From contig NC_073307.1 of assembly GCF_027595985.1 (NCBI RefSeq), positions 45,362,594-45,426,593 on the forward strand: a stretch of 64,000 bases of DNA. Reading direction: 5' to 3'. Numbering within the stretch: the stretch's first letter is position 1; every line of letters starts with the position of its first letter. The stretch comes from Sorex araneus (Eukaryota; Chordata; Mammalia; Eulipotyphla; Soricidae). Positions 53,126 through 64,000 of this stretch are shown in pieces. The notes beneath the pieces were generated by a model. That model saw only the letters and a list, made by a program, of their open reading frames with translations, was not told the origin of the DNA and made no database searches. The translations under genes were made by a program, and so were the position numbers.

Positions 53126-53529
53126 ATTTAAGGAAATGCCACAAAGAGAAAGAAAGAGGTATGAAAATTTATAGTTTCTTTTTATACCATTCCATTACAT
53201 ATCAAATATATAATGAACATAATACCTTAGAGAATATAGCTCTTGCATTGACTCACATATTTTGATAATTAAAAAAATGACTTTGAAGTTATATAAGATG
53301 AGAAGAAAAAAAACTCTTTGATATGTGTGCCTAAATCCTGAAATAGCTACTTATGAGTTTAAAGGTTATTTCCACCTCTCTGAAACCTTGAAAGTAGAGA
53401 TAAATCTATGTTATTACTTGTGCCTGCCATATAAAACATTCAGTAATAATAGTCATTATTATTACAGATGTAGAACACTGGAGTATTAGAATAAATACTG
53501 ATGAAGATGTTCATAAACATGGTTTTGTC

Positions 53530-53650
53530 TCATACTGTGTGAACCTGTGCAAGCTCATGAAAGTTTTATGAACCTCTTTCCTCAACTTGTAAAATGGTGC
53601 TAATGACCCATGCTTGCTTTCCAAGAATGCTATGAAGTTAAATTGAGATG
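53530..53650 (-). repeat. MIR fragment
   Basis: tgtgtgaacctgtgcaagct... cctcaacttgtaaaatggtg is the antisense MIR core. Confidence 0.7.
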
Positions 53651-53737
53651 AAAGAAATTTGAAATTGGAAAGAGAATATAAAGGCAGTTATAAATACATA
53701 TATAATGTTTGTATATTTTATATATATGCATACACAC

Positions 53738-53766
<29 letters not shown>
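53738..53766 (+). repeat. (CA)n microsatellite
   Basis: About 14 CA units next to a SINE-B; TA-rich on the left. Confidence 0.95.
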
Positions 53767-53768
<2 letters not shown>

Positions 53769-54022
53769 GCCTGGAGTGATTGCACAGTGGGTAGGGCGTT
53801 TGTTTGCCTTGCATGCACTTGACCTGGGTTCAATTCCTCTGTCCCTCTCGGAGAGCCTGGCAAGCTACCGAGAGTATCTTGCCTGCATGGCAGAGCCTGG
53901 CAAGTTCCCCATGGTGTATTAGATATGCCAAAAACAGTAACAACAAGTCTCACAATGGAGACTTTACTGGTGCCCGCTTGAGAAAATCAATGAACAACAG
54001 GATGACAGTGATACAGTGATAT
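53769..54022 (+). mobile_element. SINE-B, full length
   Basis: cctggagtgattgcacagtg head, gagagtatcttgcctgcatg, tail ggatgacagtgatacagtga, then (TA)n to 54060. Confidence 0.93.
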
Positions 54023-54060
54023 ATACATATATATATATATACACAAATATATATATATTT
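54022..54060 (+). repeat. (TA)n microsatellite
   Basis: atatatacatatatatatat-type run directly after the SINE-B tail. Confidence 0.9.
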
Positions 54061-54149
54061 AGCTCCTATTTTGTAAAGTTTGAATTACATCACTGAGACG
54101 TACAGTAGTATTTTTTTTCTTTTGCTGAACTTTTAAGAGGGTTTTCTTT

Positions 54150-54338
54150 TTTTCTTTTCTTTCTTTTTTTTTCTTTTTGGGTCACACCTGGCAATACACA
54201 GGGGTTACTCTTGGCTCTGCACTCAGGAATCACGCCAGGCGGTGCTCAGAGGACCATATGGGATGCTGGGAATCAAACCCGGGTTGGCACGTGCAGAGCA
54301 AAAACGCCCTACCTGCTGTGCTATTGCTCCAGCCCCAA
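54150..54338 (-). mobile_element. SINE-A, full length
   Basis: T/C-rich tail, ctttttgggtcacacctggc, head ctattgctccagcccc. Flanks agggtttt on both sides. Confidence 0.92.
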
Positions 54339-54473
54339 AGGGTTTTATTTTCTGACAAAGGGCAAAAGTGAAAATCTTGTTCAGTGTTAATTTGAAAGGC
54401 AATATTGCTTCTTGGGCAGTCAGAGGCCCCCACCAAATTCTTACTGCACACAATGATGTGTCTAGCGTATGTC

Positions 54474-54716
54474 ACTGTCACTGTCACCCCGTTGCTCACC
54501 GATTTGCTCAAGCGGCCACCAGTAACATCTCCACTGTGAGACTTGTTGTTACTGTTTTTGGCATACTGAATGCCCCACGGGGAGCTTGCCAGGCTCTGCC
54601 GTTTGGGCAAGATATTCTCGGTAGCTTTCCGGGCTCTCCGAGAGGGGCAGAGGAATCAAACCCAGGTCAGCCTCGTGCAAGGCAAACGCCCTACCCGCTG
54701 GGCTATCGCTCCAGCC
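54474..54716 (-). mobile_element. SINE-B, full length
   Basis: cactgtcaccccgttgctca tail, gtaacatctccactgtgaga, head gctatcgctccagcc. Confidence 0.93.
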
Positions 54717-54835
54717 CTGGCACATGATTTCTACTTTAATTGAGTTTATGTGTTATTTGATATGATCTTCAAGGAGCGATTTTTTTTGTGTTGGGGGTGT
54801 TGGAGAACAAAAAAAAATTTTGACTATATAGATTA

Positions 54836-55117
54836 ATGCTCGTCACTGATGCTGCTTTAGCTGTCCCAGTTTGGCTTTTGAAAGGCCTTATTAGAAGTAC
54901 TCTCTTTCAGAGAGCAGGGTACCTGTGCATACTGGAAGTGGCAAGGGATCATAATTTACTTCGTGTTCATTTATCAGCATTTTGCAATGATTTATTCTAC
55001 AGGCCTGATTTCGGGACAAATGAAATAAAACAGTTGATGCATGAGTGGGTGCCACAGACAGGTGTTGCCATAACTAGTTTCAGTCTGAGAACTCCAGCTG
55101 GCTGGAGTTCACTGTGA
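54836..55117 (+). other. Unexplained 93-codon open frame
   Basis: An open frame (starts MLVTDAALAVPVWLLKGLIR) in sequence without an obvious repeat match. Includes FCNDLFYRPDFGTNEIKQLM. I recognise no family. With no splice signals or conservation data, chance openness is as likely as a relic coding segment, for example of a transposase. Confidence 0.25.
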
Positions 55118-55339
55118 ATTTCTTGTCAGACTTTGATACCCAAAATGAATTAAAAGTGATTCAGATAACTTTGAATTAAAAGTGACGTTCTTTATTATCT
55201 TGGCACACATATCACCGGGGATATAATTCAGATTAAATTCTTTTCAACATTATTCTGATTCTTCCTAATATTCATATCTTTCACCTTCCATAATAATCCA
55301 CAAAATTTGTCTTTGGGAAAAAAACCCTTAATCTATAGG

Positions 55340-55590
55340 GACTTTGCACGTGTTTTTCAACACTGGTATTGGTCTGTGAAAATTTTCTGGTGGTCCAGTC
55401 ATACAGCAGCTGTGTGATTTGAGCTCTGAATTGACTTAATTTAATGTTAACATTGACTTAAATAAAATAGTCCCTACATTAGTTTCTGTTTCTGTCTTAG
55501 CGATAAGCTGGTCTTCAAAACATTTCCCGATATTCCCTTAGTCCACACGTGTAAAAAGGTTGAAAAATGTTGCTCTTGGTTAAGTACATA
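55340..55590. repeat. Possible hAT-type DNA transposon remnant
   Basis: tttttcaacactggtattgg at the left and gtaaaaaggttgaaaaatgt at the right form imperfect inverted ends around about 200 bp containing tggtggtccagtcatacagc. The pattern resembles mammalian hAT relics, but the family is not assigned. Confidence 0.35.
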
Positions 55591-56084
55591 TTTGACTTTC
55601 TGATAAAAAAAAATTCCTGTCTTTATTTCTCTATTCATGTACATATCTTCTCATTTGTCAATTCTGTGTTTAAAATAAAATGGTCCAGAAGTATCTGAAA
55701 ATTCTGAATATTCATCTCTTGAAATTGTTATGGAAAGACAGATAAGAAAAAACTAGATTAATAAAGAATTATCTTTAAGACATTGGGAAAAAGCTTTTTC
55801 CTCATACTTAAGAACCCTAAGTGCCTCTTATGCCTTTAATTTTTTATCACTGACCACATAACAAGCACATTTTCCTCACATGCTATTGCTGCATTTTAAG
55901 AGGACTGACAGCACAGTGGGGTTTTATTTTAGATTGCTTAACCATTTGAAACGGTTTGGCTGGAGAAGTCACTCTCTATTGTTGAGCACCCCCTAGTGGA
56001 TATATAAAGAATTCTAATAGTGTAGTTGACAGAATGCAACATTGGGACAGAATTTTTTTGTATTAAAATTATTTTTTCCATCTG

Positions 56085-56190
56085 CAGCCTAATAGCTGTG
56101 TGACCACTGGCAAATTAATTAATCTATCTCTGTCTCAGTTTCCTCTGTAAGTGGGGGATAATATAAGAATTCCATAGTTCCAGGTGTTAG
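56085..56190 (-). repeat. MIR fragment
   Basis: tagctgtgtgaccactggca... ctcagtttcctctgtaagtg is the antisense MIR core. Confidence 0.85.
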
Positions 56191-56199
56191 TAAGTAAAT

Positions 56200-56385
56200 G
56201 TAGCACTGTAGCACTGTCGTCCTGTTGTTCATCGATTTGCTCGAGCAGGCACCAGTAATGTCTCCATTGTGAGATTTGTTGTTACTGTTTTTGGCATATT
56301 GAATACTCCTTGGGTAGCTTGCCAGGTTCTGCCATGCAGGCGGGATACTCTCAGTAGGTTGCTGGGGTCTCTGAGAGTAAGTAAA
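56200..56385 (-). mobile_element. SINE-B, head missing
   Basis: tgtagcactgtagcactgtc tail, ttgctcgagcaggcaccagt, ends in ggtctctgagag. Confidence 0.9.
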
Positions 56386-56529
56386 TAGCTACTAAAATAA
56401 TGTCTTTAGGTATACAGAGAGTACAGTAAAACACTTATCTTGCAAATTTTAAATGATGTCTTTTCAAAATTCGAGGGTATTCTGAAACTTTTAAAAATCA
56501 TAACAAAAGTTAGTATTATAAGACCATAA

Positions 56530-56800
56530 TAATGGGTAGAGTGCCTACATGCGGAAGACGGTCTGTTGACTTCCTTAATCAATTCATTTCATCTTAACAA
56601 CCCTTTGGATTAAAAAAGCTTACTTTTCTTTTGACGTGTTAGAAAATGAACCAGGGCCTCATTCGTGCACACATTTAACCCCCAAACTTCATCCCCAGCC
56701 CTGAAATGAACAATCTTACACTTTGTTCACCAGTGAGGGAACTGAGACTCTGAAGGATCTGATTTTCTACAAAGTGTATCAAAAGACAGAGCTAAAATCT
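56530..56800 (+). repeat. MIR-like fragment interrupted by SINE-like sequence
   Basis: catcttaacaaccctttgga and gtgagggaactgagactctg resemble the two halves of the MIR core. The insert 56645-56705 resembles the old SINE head, antisense. Confidence 0.55.
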
Positions 56801-57173
56801 TATCAAGGTCTGATGTTACTATGCTCAACTGTTCTAAGATGCTCATGAAAGTACTGGGCAAGGAAACAATACAGTTTTTAGGAAGAAGACCATGCATGCA
56901 CATGCACTTGTGTGTGTGTGTGAGAGACAGTATTTGTGTGTTACACACAAGGAAAAGGAGACTATTAGAAGCAATACTATTGGTTCCAAACTAGTAAAAT
57001 CTCAAAGTCACTAACTCTTCTGGGTTTGGTATCTTAGGAATGGGAAAGTCCTATTATGTACATGGAAGATAATGTGAATATCAAACATTTATGCCTATGA
57101 AAGTTAGCTCATGAGGGAATTTACTGACCCGCTAATGCCCACCAGTCTACCTCTTTTAAAATTAGACTCTTGG

Positions 57174-57350
57174 GGCTGGAGCAATAGCACATCGGATAGG
57201 GTGTTTGCCTTGCACGGGCCGACCCCGGATTCGATTCCCAGCATCCCATATGATCCCCCAAGCACTGCCAGGAGTAATTCCTGAGTGCATGACCCAGGAG
57301 TAACCCTGTGCATTGCCAGGTGTGACCCACAAAAAAACAAAAAAAAAGTA
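57174..57350 (+). mobile_element. SINE-A, full length
   Basis: ggggctggagcaatagcaca head, gattcgattcccagcatccc, poly(A) with gtaaaattggactct against a left flank of aaaattagactct (TSD-like). Confidence 0.94.
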
Positions 57351-57703
57351 AAATTGGACTCTCAGGTTCTTTTTTTATACAATCTTGTTTCTTGTGGCCA
57401 ATTTGGCCAGCTGACTCTCTAGGACTGGAGCGACTTGTCTTCCAGTCTGCTGAGTTGTTGCTAATAAAGCCCTCATGACCTGTTAACTGATTGGTCTCCT
57501 GGAGCTTCAGTGGAATGGAACCTTCACTTTTATGGGGGGGGGAAGGAAAGGGAGGGGCATCATTGTTTCAAATAGCTAAATTGTTATTAGTGGAAAAAGT
57601 ACCATGTTTCACCCCAAGTAATTCCAGAGTTTATAATACTTTATATAATATAATGCTTTATAAATATAGTATATATCCCATCATATATTACAGTGTACAA
57701 TAT

Positions 57704-57945
57704 AATATAACGTAATAATGGGCTGGAGCAATAGCTCAACTGGTAGGGCGTTTGCCTTGCACATGGCCGACCCGGGGTTCAATTCCTCCGCCCCTCTCGG
57801 AGAGCCTGGCAAGCTACCTGTGGCGTATTCGATATGCCAAAAAAAGTAACAAGTCTCATGATGGAGACGTTACTGGTGCCCTCTCAAGCAAATCAATGAA
57901 CAATGGGATGACAGTGACAGTGATAATGTAATAATAATAGAGTAT
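57704..57945 (+). mobile_element. SINE-B, full length with short TSD
   Basis: gggctggagcaatagctcaa head, cctccgcccctctcgg, tail gggatgacagtgacagtgat. taacgtaataat and taatgtaataat flank it. Confidence 0.93.
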
Positions 57946-57961
57946 ATATCTGCCCATTTAC

Positions 57962-59146
57962 ACAGAAAACATGTTTTGTGTTTGGTGTTTATTTCCCCTG
58001 CTGGTGAGACAGCTCAGCATCACAATACGGGCACTGACTCCCTGGTAGAGCAGCATACCAGCCTCTGAGAGGACCACAGGGTGGTCCTTAGTCTTTGACC
58101 TCATGATGTGAGATGGAAGAAAAGGATGATTTCTCTCTCCTGTCTTCACTGAAGATTAAACACCTCTTTTGTTGCTAGAGCAGATCCCTTTCACTGTTCA
58201 ACCCAGGAGATGCCACGTTGGGTAAACATTTAGTTCCAACAACTATGGGAAGTAAAGAAAGGGTTGGCTTAGTCCCAACTAGCCCAGGGTGATTCGGCCA
58301 CAGAGAGGGCAGGTAGACACCGTTAGGAGAAAGTGCAGGAGCAGAGGGGAGCAGGGTTATTGTGCTCCTGAACATCTTAGTTTTGACTTACCCCAACGAT
58401 AGGGAGATGGGTGGGGTTCATTGTTTGGACTGATGATGTTTTCTACTTGAGGCTGAAGGGAAGCACCATCTACAAGGAAACCCTCCACATCACACTGGCT
58501 TGCAGTTCCTTGTAGTTTGTAGTCCCAATCATGAGCACAAATGGTGTGGGTTCTTTGAGCTCTGCATCAGAGATGTTGAATTTAAACCACCTCCAGAACT
58601 TTTTATGTATTTCCTGGGTTTGTTAAGGTGTTTCAGTCTGGCTGGTACCAATGGTCCACATGGGCTCATAGACCAGACGAATCTTGTTCTAATTTTTCAC
58701 ATTATCTGCTCAAAAATGACCTTCCCCATGGTGCCAGATTCCCTCTGATTTTACCTTTCCCCAGTGGAGACAATCACTCCAAATCCCCCAGACAGGCATA
58801 GGTCATCTTCTTCCTGATTGATGCATCAGACTCCCCTAAGATCTGCCTTATCTCCAAGTGCTCCAGGATTATTACCCATGTAGTTCCATAGTCTTTTATC
58901 ATACCAGGGTTTATTTCCCCAGGAAATATTTATTCCTTATTTCTCCATTGGTCACTTTGTAGCAGTTCTGTGCAGCCACAACACTCTTGGGATGGATTCA
59001 CCTGGTAAATTCAGTTAGGCAGCAGGGCATGCCCAGTCCCTGTCAGTGTCCCTTAGCTTAGTGCTGATGAGTCATCCAGATAATTCTTTCTTCCATTCAT
59101 CCTCTAGAAAACCCCCGTTGAACTTCCTGGGGGGCACCACCATGCT
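57962..59146 (-). pseudogene. TPI1P: TPI1 (triosephosphate isomerase) processed pseudogene
   Basis: Read on the minus strand, 59143 to 58418 is a degraded, intronless copy of the TPI1 coding sequence (726 nt against the usual 750). Recognisable blocks in order are RKF near the start, KVTNG, PGMIKDYGTTWV, YEPMWTIGT, KELQAS, GASLQP and a terminal stop at 58420-58418. Frameshifts and internal stops break the frame many times (for example after KVTNGE). Downstream sequence also matches the TPI1 3'UTR (TTGGGACTAAGCC, GTTGTTGGAACTAAA) and ends in an aataaa-type signal near 57985. Absence of introns and retention of the 3'UTR show an L1-mediated retrocopy. Divergence suggests it is old. The left end abuts a SINE-B copy and the right end an L1 3' end. 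It is not expected to make enzyme. Confidence 0.9.
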
Positions 59147-59186
59147 GGTGTCCTCGTACTGAAAGTCAGAATCAACACAACCAGAA

Positions 59187-59765
59187 CAATTTTTTATTAT
59201 TATTATTGAATCACCGTGAGAACAATTACAAAGCTTTCAGGTTTAAGTCTCAGTCATACAATGATCAAACACCCATCGCTTCACCAATGCACATGTTGCA
59301 CCACCAAGAACCTCAGTATATTCCCCGCCCCACTGCCATCCCACCCCAGACCCTACCTCTTTACTTTGATTACATTCAATTTTCAACAGAAAACCCACAG
59401 CTGATCTTGACTAGATCTCCAACTCTTCTCAGAGTTGGATTACGGTACTTTCTTTACTTTGATTACATTCAATTTTCAACAGAAAACCCACTATTATTAT
59501 TTGGAATTTTCCCCCAACAATCAAACCTGCCGAAAAGGCATCATTAGATAATTTGTTTTATTGGTAATGAAGAGCATATGATGTTGCATGGCCACAGTAG
59601 TGACCGTGCAGTTTTGAAATTCTGGTATTTTAGTAATTAAGTCCAGAGGTATTTCTGCCAGAAGCTACTGTGTTCTGAGATTGGCTTGTGTTCCTCTGGG
59701 ATTATGGCCATTCAGGAGCAGAGGAGTCGCTCATGGCGGCAACTCAGAACAATTTTTAATAACCA
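59187..59765 (-). mobile_element. L1 3'UTR end with internal 40-bp duplication
   Basis: Antisense tail and 3'UTR. The decayed GC palindrome lies near 59592. A 40-bp block (tttgattacattcaattttc...) occurs twice, at about 59360 and 59453. cagaacaattttt flanks both ends as a TSD. Confidence 0.88.
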
Positions 59766-60189
59766 AAGTTGCCCAAACATGGAATGATTTTTTCTTAAAA
59801 ATAAATAAGAAATTACTTTATATTTCTTATATAAGATAATAAGGTCTTCACTTTAGAATTTTTCAGCAGAGTTTTCTTAGAGTTGAAATAAATAGTATAG
59901 GAATTGTATTTCATCTAGAGGACTCATGAAGGCATTTTCTAAACTTGAGTCTAATAAATTTCAAAATTCAATAAATTCCCTAGATCTGTGCATTAGATAG
60001 TGCACTTTTGATTATAAGCTATAGAATAGAACTAAAGGAAATATTTAATTATAAACATTAATAGGCATCTCAATAAATTCACATGCAGGAGGAAAGGTAA
60101 CTGAAGTCAGGTCTGAAATTTTCCCGCCACCTTGAATTCATGCTCTTACCTAGAATTTATATTTCTTTATGTCATCTTTTTTTAATTGT

Positions 60190-60345
60190 TTTTGAGTCAC
60201 ACCTGGTAGTACTCAGGACTTACTTTGACTCTGCATTCAGGGTTTGCTCTTAGGGACTTGGAAAATCATATGGTGTGCTGGAATCAAACCAAGGTAATAG
60301 GCACACAAGGTAAATGCCCACCTGCTGTACTGTTGATTTGGCCCC
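60190..60345 (-). mobile_element. SINE-A, old
   Basis: gagtcacacctggtagtact, ctgctgtactgttgatttgg. Confidence 0.78.
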
Positions 60346-60389
60346 ATCTATCCTCTTATATTTGGTGGAGGTACAAGGATTTTGAAATA

Positions 60390-60500
60390 CACTTTGCAAT
60401 GCTCAGGGACTACTCCCAGCTTTGTGCTCAGAGATTACTCCCATCAGTGCTTTGAGAGGAGTTGGAGATCTAGACAAGATCAGCTGTAATGCAAGGTATG
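60390..60500 (-). mobile_element. SINE-A remnant
   Basis: aatgctcagggactactccc, tttgtgctcagagattactc. Confidence 0.65.
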
Positions 60501-60794
60501 TGCCTAATTCCGATTTCAGACCTGAGATTATATTTCTTCTCTGCTCATCAGAATAGCTTTGACCTCTATCCTCTGTCCATTGATTGCTTCTAAGTTGTTG
60601 CATTCATTTGACTGTTTCTAAACTGACATCTAGATGCTATAATCCGAAGAGAGAAATCTTCCTTTGATTCCAATTCCAATTTCCAATAATGCATTTCTTT
60701 TATAGAGGTAGGATTAAATAGTATAACATTCACCTATTTAGGTTGCACTATTCAGTGACACTTGCACTTTGACAAAGCTATAAAACTATCATCT

Positions 60795-61020
60795 TTATTT
60801 GAACACCGAGATTTACAAAGTTGTTCATGATAGTTATTTCAGGCATTCAGTGTTCTAACACCAATCGGCCCCGAGTATACCTTCCCTGAACCAATGTCTC
60901 CAGCTTATCCTGAAGTCTGTCCCCTTAGCATCCACAAATAAATATAATTCATATTGCTTATTACCACAAAGGAGCAAATGAAATCATAAAAAGTAGATCA
61001 ATAAAAGTCAGCGCCCATCA
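60795..61020 (-). repeat. Fragment related to repeat R (L1-like 3' end)
   Basis: acaaagttgttcatgatagt, caggcattcagtgttctaac. The C-rich middle is degraded. Confidence 0.55.
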
Positions 61021-61149
61021 ATGTGAAGTTGTACTTGGGATTGAACCCATGACCTCATTCGTGCAGTTCACATCCTTAGGTCCTATTGATACAGGAACTG
61101 GGACAGGGGGTCTCTCTGTTGGTCCATAGTTCCCGCTTTCTTCAATATT

Positions 61150-61930
61150 TTCAGTTTTAATTTAAATTTTATTTTCCTCTTACACTGCATATAAACACTG
61201 TGGTTCATGGAGTTGTTCATGATGATTTGTTACAGACATTCAATGTTCCAATCCCAGTCCCACCAGCACTGTGCCTTCCCACCACCATTATTTCCAATTT
61301 TCCCAACCACCCCATAATCCTGCCTCCATATTAGGCACTCAATAATTTATTTTATATTTCTTATTATAAATAATTTGCTAAATGAACGATAAAAATGTTT
61401 TCATAGGAGAAAACTAGTGAAGATTGTTATATCTCACTATGGAGCCATTAAGCCTTGTCTAAGAGATTGCTAAAATGTTATCACAGGTTAAGCCTTCTGT
61501 GTTTATATTTTGTTGAGATTGGTTGCCTTCTACATTACAACCCATCGAATCTGGTGTGCTACTCCTGGTTTATCAGTGTGTAGAGTTTGAGATGTCATTG
61601 CTGTGCCTCACGAAGCCCAAAATTTTTAATGGAGTGATATAGCTGGAGTTAAATGTTTAACTTGGTGGCAGCTTTGGGGTGTGTGAGTGACTGACAGGGC
61701 TCCCAGAAGTATAGGGAGATGAGGGGAAGTTGCCCACCCACACTCTGTGAAAGCCTGGAGATTTTGGTCAGAAACCCCACATACCTGAGTTTTTCAACAG
61801 ATTAATTTCTAAAGGAGGCTTATCGGGAGCAGTGGAGCCTGGCAGTCTAGCAGCTACCATGGAATGTGGAGGTTTTGGGGTGCTGGAGCTCACCCTCCCC
61901 GCTCTGGATTGCCCCAGATGACTCAGCTTT
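61150..61930 (-). repeat. Composite repeat R, copy 3
   Basis: Matches 47035-48180 and 16160-17060 block by block: ccttcccaccaccattattt, attggttgccttctacatta, agtttttcaacagattaatt. Confidence 0.75.
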
Positions 61931-62577
61931 GTGTGGGTCTGGAAGAACCTCTATTTTCATTCTTGAAAATATTGATGAGTAAATATGCTCAGGCTCAGAG
62001 TTGGAAAGTAGAAAAGCTTATTGGAAAGTAGAAGAGAAAGGAATAGGAACTCCCAATGTGGGAAGGAACTTAGTATAGGACTAAGTTAGCTATGGTTCAT
62101 TTTTGCTTTTTTTTTTTAATAGAAAAACTGGGTCTTTGTGTTACAGAGAAGGCAGGAGGCTAATTTTCCATGTCTTAGTCTCCCTGTGAGCCTAAGCCAT
62201 GGGGCAGAATTTTATGCACAACTATTTACTCCCTGTTTATCAGAAAGGGCCCAGGATTTTTTAGGAAGTCAAAAATGTAAGATGGGGCTCTTAACAATGG
62301 GACTGCTTACAGCAGCTGGTGGAGGAAACTAAGGTTTCCGCTTTCACTATTGATTGACATTTAGCTCTATTTTGTCCTTTGGCCATTGTGACTAGTGTTG
62401 CAGGTTTTGATTAGATACCTACTTTAAAATTATTTTTAGCATGTTCAAAAAGTGGACTTACAGAGTTAAATGACAATTCTATGTTCAATTTTATTTTAAT
62501 TTGGGGAGATCTATAAAACTGTTTTCTACATTGTCTGCACCATTTTGCAATCATATTCACATTACACAAGAATTCAT
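61931..62577. other. No gene seen
   Basis: AT-rich unique-looking sequence with short open frames only. Confidence 0.5.
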
Positions 62578-63170
62578 ATTTTGCCACATTCTTTTTTTTT
62601 ACAATTTTTTGTAATTGAATCACCATGTGGAAAGTTACAAAGCTTTCAGGCTTAAGTCTCAGTTATACAATGCTCAAACACCCATACCTTCACCAGTGCA
62701 CATATTACACCACCAGGACCCCGTATACCTCTCCCCCACCCTGCCCACCCCCTGGCCTGTGTAGCTGATAAATTTCACTTTATTTCTCTTTACTTTGATT
62801 ACATTCAATATTTCAACAAAAAACTCACTATTATTGTTTGGAGTTTACCCCCCCCCCAAAGTCAGATCTGTTGAAAAGGAAGCATTTGATAATTTGTTTT
62901 ACATTGCTGACAATGAAGAGATTTGAGGTTGCACGGCCGCTATTGCACTATTGTTTTGGATTTTTGTGTTTTAGTAACTAAGTCCAGGGAAATTTCTGCC
63001 AGAAATTGCATCACTACAAGCTCGTACCTCCCTTTTGTGGTCATCATAAAATGGTGGCCAAGGCTCAGTTCAGAATAGTGACATTCCTGCAAAAAGCTGC
63101 TGGTGCCCAAAGTAGTTTAGCTGGCTTCCGGGCCATGGTCATGCATCAGCAGAGAGTTTGCCACATTCTT
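62578..63170 (-). mobile_element. L1 3' end with TSD
   Basis: tttgccacattctt at 62578-62591 and 63157-63170 bounds it. Contains the tail, C-rich tract, decayed palindrome near 62932 and about 200 bp of upstream 3'UTR. A good reference for the full 3'UTR of this L1 group. Confidence 0.92.
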
Positions 63171-63214
63171 GTCCAAATGTTCTTATTCTTTTTTTTTCTA
63201 AAAAAAACAGCTAT

Positions 63215-63372
63215 TTTAGCACAGCAGGTAGGGCATTTGCCTTGCATGCAGCCAACCCGGGTTTGATTCCCAGCATCCCATACGGTCCCCTGAGCACTGC
63301 CAGGAGTAAGTCCTGAGTGCAGAGCCAGGAGTAACCCCTATGCATTGTCAGGTGTGAACCAAAAAGAAAAAA
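63215..63372 (+). mobile_element. SINE-A, head slightly truncated
   Basis: ttttagcacagcaggtaggg, cccgggtttgattcccagca, poly(A). Confidence 0.93.
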
Positions 63373-63464
63373 AATTCAGGTATTTTAGTAAATGCAAAAT
63401 GGTATTTTACTGCGTTTTTATTTTTATTTCTCTAATGACTGATATATTGAACACGTTTAAGGTT

Positions 63465-63555
63465 GAACAACTTCTCCTTCTCCTACTCCTCCTCCTCCTT
63501 CTCCTCCTCTTCCTCTTTCTCCTCTTCCTTTTTCTGTTTTTCTTTTTCTTCTGGG
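63465..63555 (+). repeat. Polypyrimidine (CTC/CTT)n tract
   Basis: About 90 nt of C and T, almost unbroken. The complement is purine-only; triplex-prone. Confidence 0.93.
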
Positions 63556-63564
63556 GTTGGGGGT

Positions 63565-63825
63565 TGGGGGACGATGTGTTGATTGAACCCAGGCCAACCA
63601 TAATCAAAGCAAATTCCTTACCCATGGTACAATCTCTCTGGCCCTGGCCTTGTTGGCTTTGGGGTAGGGGTTGGTGAGGGAGAAGTGGGCAAACACAACT
63701 CATGCTCATGGCTTATTTCTGGATCTGTGCTCAGGGAAAACTTCTGATGGAGCTTAGGAGGTGGAACCCAGGGAGTCTGTGTACAATGCAAGTGCCCTGC
63801 TTGCTGTATTGTTTTTCTGGCCTCT
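63565..63825 (-). mobile_element. Two old SINE-A remnants in tandem
   Basis: 63565-63640 (ttgaacccaggccaaccata) and 63685-63825 (ggatctgtgctcagggaaaa) both match the reverse strand of SINE-A. Confidence 0.65.
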
Positions 63826-64000
63826 GCTTTTATATATTCTAAGTTCAGTGTTTCAGAAAAGGAATCATTGTAGTGAATTAAAAATAAACTCAAAGTGTCA
63901 TTTACTTTCAAAGACCAACTTGATAGAAATGGGTGGCAATTATATAAAGAAAAGAAAGGATGTTCTTTTCTTTGGAAGGGATTCTTGTTTATAGAACAGT

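Noticed and set aside
63345-63709. Basic or Leu-rich ORFs on both strands
   Set aside because: Translations of a polypyrimidine tract and flanking SINE-A remnants.

Overview
This is a mammalian nuclear window. It is AT-rich, dominated by repeats, and almost free of genes. The commonest interspersed repeat is a tRNA-like SINE with an A box (tagcacagcggg) and B box (ggttcgatcc). From memory I associate this SINE with Sorex shrews (Eulipotyphla), so a shrew is the likely source; the assignment is recognition, not a database result. Ancient mammalian repeats (MIR, L2, L1M-type 3' ends) form the background.

Genes. One protein-coding gene is recognisable on the minus strand. It is the 5' half of the ortholog of human C5orf46 (skin and saliva secreted protein 1): a signal-peptide exon at 12458-12527, an acidic DKPD-repeat exon at 8556-8703, and a TATA box at 12588-12595. 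Its last exon or exons were not found and probably lie left of position 1. The human locus has SCGB3A2 on that side and SPINK5 on the other; neither was recognised here. A processed pseudogene of triosephosphate isomerase (TPI1) lies on the minus strand at about 57962-59146. The U6 snRNA sequence at 41459-41565 is part of a U6-L1 chimeric retrocopy.

Layout. 1-8.5 kb: L1 3' ends, SINEs and MIRs. 8.5-12.6 kb: C5orf46. 13-26 kb: SINEs, MIR, L2 and a composite RTE-tailed element flanked by an unusually long duplication (20804-21677). 26.2-36.4 kb: an old minus-strand L1 riddled with younger insertions, including a 1.85-kb ORF-less mini-L1 made of 328-bp promoter-like monomers joined to an L1 3'UTR (26857-28735), a 5'-inverted L1 (30494-31478) and an RTE-clade LINE 3' end (32235-32760). 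36.8-44.2 kb: an old plus-strand L1 interrupted by the U6-L1 chimera and SINEs. 44.2-64 kb: SINEs, L1 3' ends, a CpG-rich island of unknown origin (about 45.1-45.6 kb) and the TPI1 pseudogene.

How the parts relate. Two SINE families share the same tRNA-like head but have different tails. SINE-A ends in poly(A), as expected for L1-mobilised SINEs. SINE-B ends in about 60 bp that match the 3' end of the RTE-clade LINE in this same window, followed by short (acagtg/agtgat) repeats. A third, longer composite (SINE-C) has the same RTE tail. The names SINE-A, B and C are mine. The likeliest novelty here is this mobilisation network of L1 (with monomeric promoters and a GC-palindrome 3'UTR), RTE and their parasites, rather than a new protein system.
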